Below are positions 62,621-64,000 of a DNA stretch of 64,000 nucleotides, in pieces. How positions within the stretch are numbered: the stretch's first letter is position 1; every line of letters begins with the position of its first letter. The notes beneath the pieces were generated by a model, which was given only the letters and a program-made list of their open reading frames with translations, had not been told where the DNA came from and made no database searches. Origin of the DNA: Larkinella insperata (GTDB taxonomy: Bacteria > Bacteroidota > Bacteroidia > Cytophagales > Spirosomataceae); contig NZ_CP110973.1 in assembly GCF_026248825.1 (NCBI RefSeq), positions 3,243,001 to 3,307,000 on the forward strand, in the 5' to 3' direction. The position numbers and the translations under genes were made by a program.

Positions 62621-63064
62621 TCACAGGAAGTTGTTCAAATCCAACTGCAAAATGTCGGAATACGATGAGGGGGTAGCAATAGCCCCATCACCCCGGCGAT
62701 ACCGGTACCAGCGGCTGGCTTTATAATCATAAACGAAGCCTTCCAGAATACCGTACAAATCGTCATCAATGAGTTGAATCACTTTTTGCAGATCACCTTT
62801 CAGTCCTTTGGTATGACAGATTTCAATGATAATCGGCGTTTGGTCCGTCTCATCGTCCTGAAGTAAAATGTCGGGCACTGGACTGGCTTTCCCTTCGTCC
62901 AGCATCGCTTCGGGCAACGGTTCCAGCGAAATGGCGTGTTCACGATAAAAGAGCACACCCAGGCCAACGGTTAATTTAGCAATAACCCGTTGGTGCGCAG
63001 CAGGAGCCCAGACACCCCAGTCTTCATGGACAACCGATGGGGGATTGGTAGGAGGGAAGTACAT
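62621..63064 (-). CDS. Uma2-like (DUF820) putative nuclease-fold protein
   Basis: The 147-residue protein resembles the Uma2/DUF820 group, which has a PD-(D/E)xK nuclease-like fold. The pattern SPVPDILLQDD followed by TPIIIEICHT and a GFVYDYKASRWYRYRRGD tail fits the core strands. The carboxylates in PD and IEI are at the expected places, but the catalytic Lys is not evident. Family function is unclear despite frequent annotation as an endonuclease. It lies on the opposite strand inside the P15-P16 spacer, 21 bp from P15 and 38 bp from P16, and looks like a later insertion. Confidence 0.5.
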   Translation of the reverse strand: MYFPPTNPPSVVHEDWGVWAPAAHQRVIAKLTVGLGVLFYREHAISLEPLPEAMLDEGKASPVPDILLQDDETDQTPIIIEICHTKGLKGDLQKVIQLIDDDLYGILEGFVYDYKASRWYRYRRGDGAIATPSSYSDILQLDLNNFL

Positions 63065-63102
63065 AATTCATCGTGTTTTAATCAAACTTACTACAATAAT
63101 CG

Positions 63103-64000
63103 ATGCTTCGCAACTACGTCAAAATCGCCCTGCGTAACCTCTGGCGCAACCAATTATACACGGGTTTGAACGTCGGGGGGCTGGCCATTGGGTTAGCCGC
63201 CTGTCTGCTGATGGCGCTGTATGTAGCCCACGAATTTTCGTACGACGGTTTTCACGCCAACGCCGACCGGATCGTGCGCGTCACCAGCCTCATGACAACG
63301 CCCGAATCACCCCTGGTGCTGGCGTCGAGCCCCGTTCCACTGGCAACAACCTTAAAGCAGAATTATCCGGAAGTAGAAACGGCCGTGCGGCTGACGCCTT
63401 TTGAAGGGATCGTCCGGCACGGGGAAAAGCTGCTCAAAGAACCGGATGTGTATTTCGCTGACCGGGACATAGTTACGGTTTTTTCGTATCCGTTCCTGGC
63501 CGGGAATCCGGCAACGGCCCTGGCCAGCCCAAACAGCGTGGTTCTGACGGAACGGCTGGCTAAAAAATATTTCGGGAAGACCGACGTGCTGGGCCAGACC
63601 ATCGAATTTGATAAACGGCTTTACCAGGTTACGGGGATCATGGCCGATGCGCCCAGCAACACCGACCTGCCCGTAAGCGCCCTGTTAGGACGCGAATTCA
63701 AGGGCGTCCGTTCGTGGGTAGACGACGATTTTCCGTGCTACACCTACGTCCTTTTCCGCCAGCAGCCCAATCTGGCCGATTTTAGCCGGAAACTGGCGCA
63801 GATCGCCGACAAATACGCCAATCCGGAACTGAAGAAAATGGGAGCGGAAGGCTATTCGCTCCGCTTCCCGGTGGAGCTTCTGAAAGACGTGCATTACAGC
63901 GAGGGCAAAATGGTCGATACGCCCAAAGGCAACAAACAGTACGGGTATCTATTCGCGTTTCTGGCCGTGTTTGTGCTGGTCATTGCGCTTCTGAACTACA
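63103..64000 (+). CDS. permease P16 (partial, continues past window end): duplicated MacB/FtsX-type permease
   Basis: The first 299 codons are open to the window edge without a stop. It begins MLRNYVKIALRNLWRNQLY; TM1 is GLAIGLAACLLMALYV. The first periplasmic domain is present with RDIVTVFSYPFLAGNPATAL and LTERLAKKYFGKTDVLGQT, and the sequence ends inside the second TM (YGYLFAFLAVFVLVIALLNY). It is clearly another member of the array. Its own promoter would have to lie within the reverse-strand Uma2-like gene or upstream of P14; no activator site pair is visible close to it. Confidence 0.88.
   Translation, partial: MLRNYVKIALRNLWRNQLYTGLNVGGLAIGLAACLLMALYVAHEFSYDGFHANADRIVRVTSLMTTPESPLVLASSPVPLATTLKQNYPEVETAVRLTPFEGIVRHGEKLLKEPDVYFADRDIVTVFSYPFLAGNPATALASPNSVVLTERLAKKYFGKTDVLGQTIEFDKRLYQVTGIMADAPSNTDLPVSALLGREFKGVRSWVDDDFPCYTYVLFRQQPNLADFSRKLAQIADKYANPELKKMGAEGYSLRFPVELLKDVHYSEGKMVDTPKGNKQYGYLFAFLAVFVLVIALLNY

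Noticed and set aside
1..64000. CRISPR arrays, tRNA or rRNA genes, insertion sequences with transposases
   Set aside because: The repeats seen are isolated palindromes without regular spacers, no spacer is long enough to hold rRNA, no tRNA-like fold was noticed by eye, and no transposase or integrase frame was recognised.

Overview
The window looks like a chromosome segment of a Bacteroidota bacterium, most likely Cytophagales of the Spirosomataceae type (Spirosoma/Larkinella-like). The grounds are two SusC/SusD outer-membrane pairs, lipoproteins with a cysteine lipobox followed by acidic residues, a TANNTTTG-type promoter element, no Shine-Dalgarno habit, and a very large family of about 800-residue MacB/FtsX-type ABC permeases. 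The genus is inferred from gene content only.

Layout. Positions 1-2469 hold a sigma-54-like promoter, an HlyD/MacA-type membrane fusion protein, one MacB/LolD-type ATPase and a possible small secreted peptide. Nine co-directional permeases follow (P1-P9, 2494-24816). A small island interrupts the array (24859-27572): an AraC-family regulator, divergent from a GlcG/HbpS-like protein and a glutathione-independent formaldehyde dehydrogenase. Permeases P10-P12 and an unknown 98-residue protein continue the array (27760-35501). A reverse-strand SusD/SusC pair (35626-40382) precedes permease P13, signal peptidase I, a nonsense-interrupted small gene and an alpha/beta hydrolase (41118-46142). A reverse-strand block (46162-56881) holds a vanadium haloperoxidase-like lipoprotein, a large FG-GAP/ASPIC lipoprotein, a secreted unknown and a second SusD/SusC pair. 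Permeases P14 and P15, a reverse-strand Uma2-like gene and the 5' part of P16 end the window (57617-64000).

How the genes fit together. Sixteen permeases (15 complete) share a window with one ATPase and one fusion protein. Each permease is duplicated internally: one TM, a periplasmic domain and three TMs, twice. The C-terminal coupling segment is nearly invariant while the periplasmic domains diverge. This suggests one ATPase serving many interchangeable permeases.

The main discovery is regulatory. Upstream of P10, P13 and P14, which are the first permeases of three separate units, there is the same arrangement: two 14-bp inverted-repeat sites (GTCCG-N4-CGGAC and a degenerate copy) set 21-22 bp apart. 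The proximal site lies 62.5-63.5 bp upstream of a sigma-54-like -24/-12 element. The fusion-protein gene has a similar -24/-12 element at position 52, but the window starts too late to show its activator sites. I read this as one sigma-54/enhancer-binding-protein regulon controlling the dispersed permease units. The activator gene is not in this window. Several long intergenic palindromes, partly sharing sequence with each other, are a second unexplained layer.
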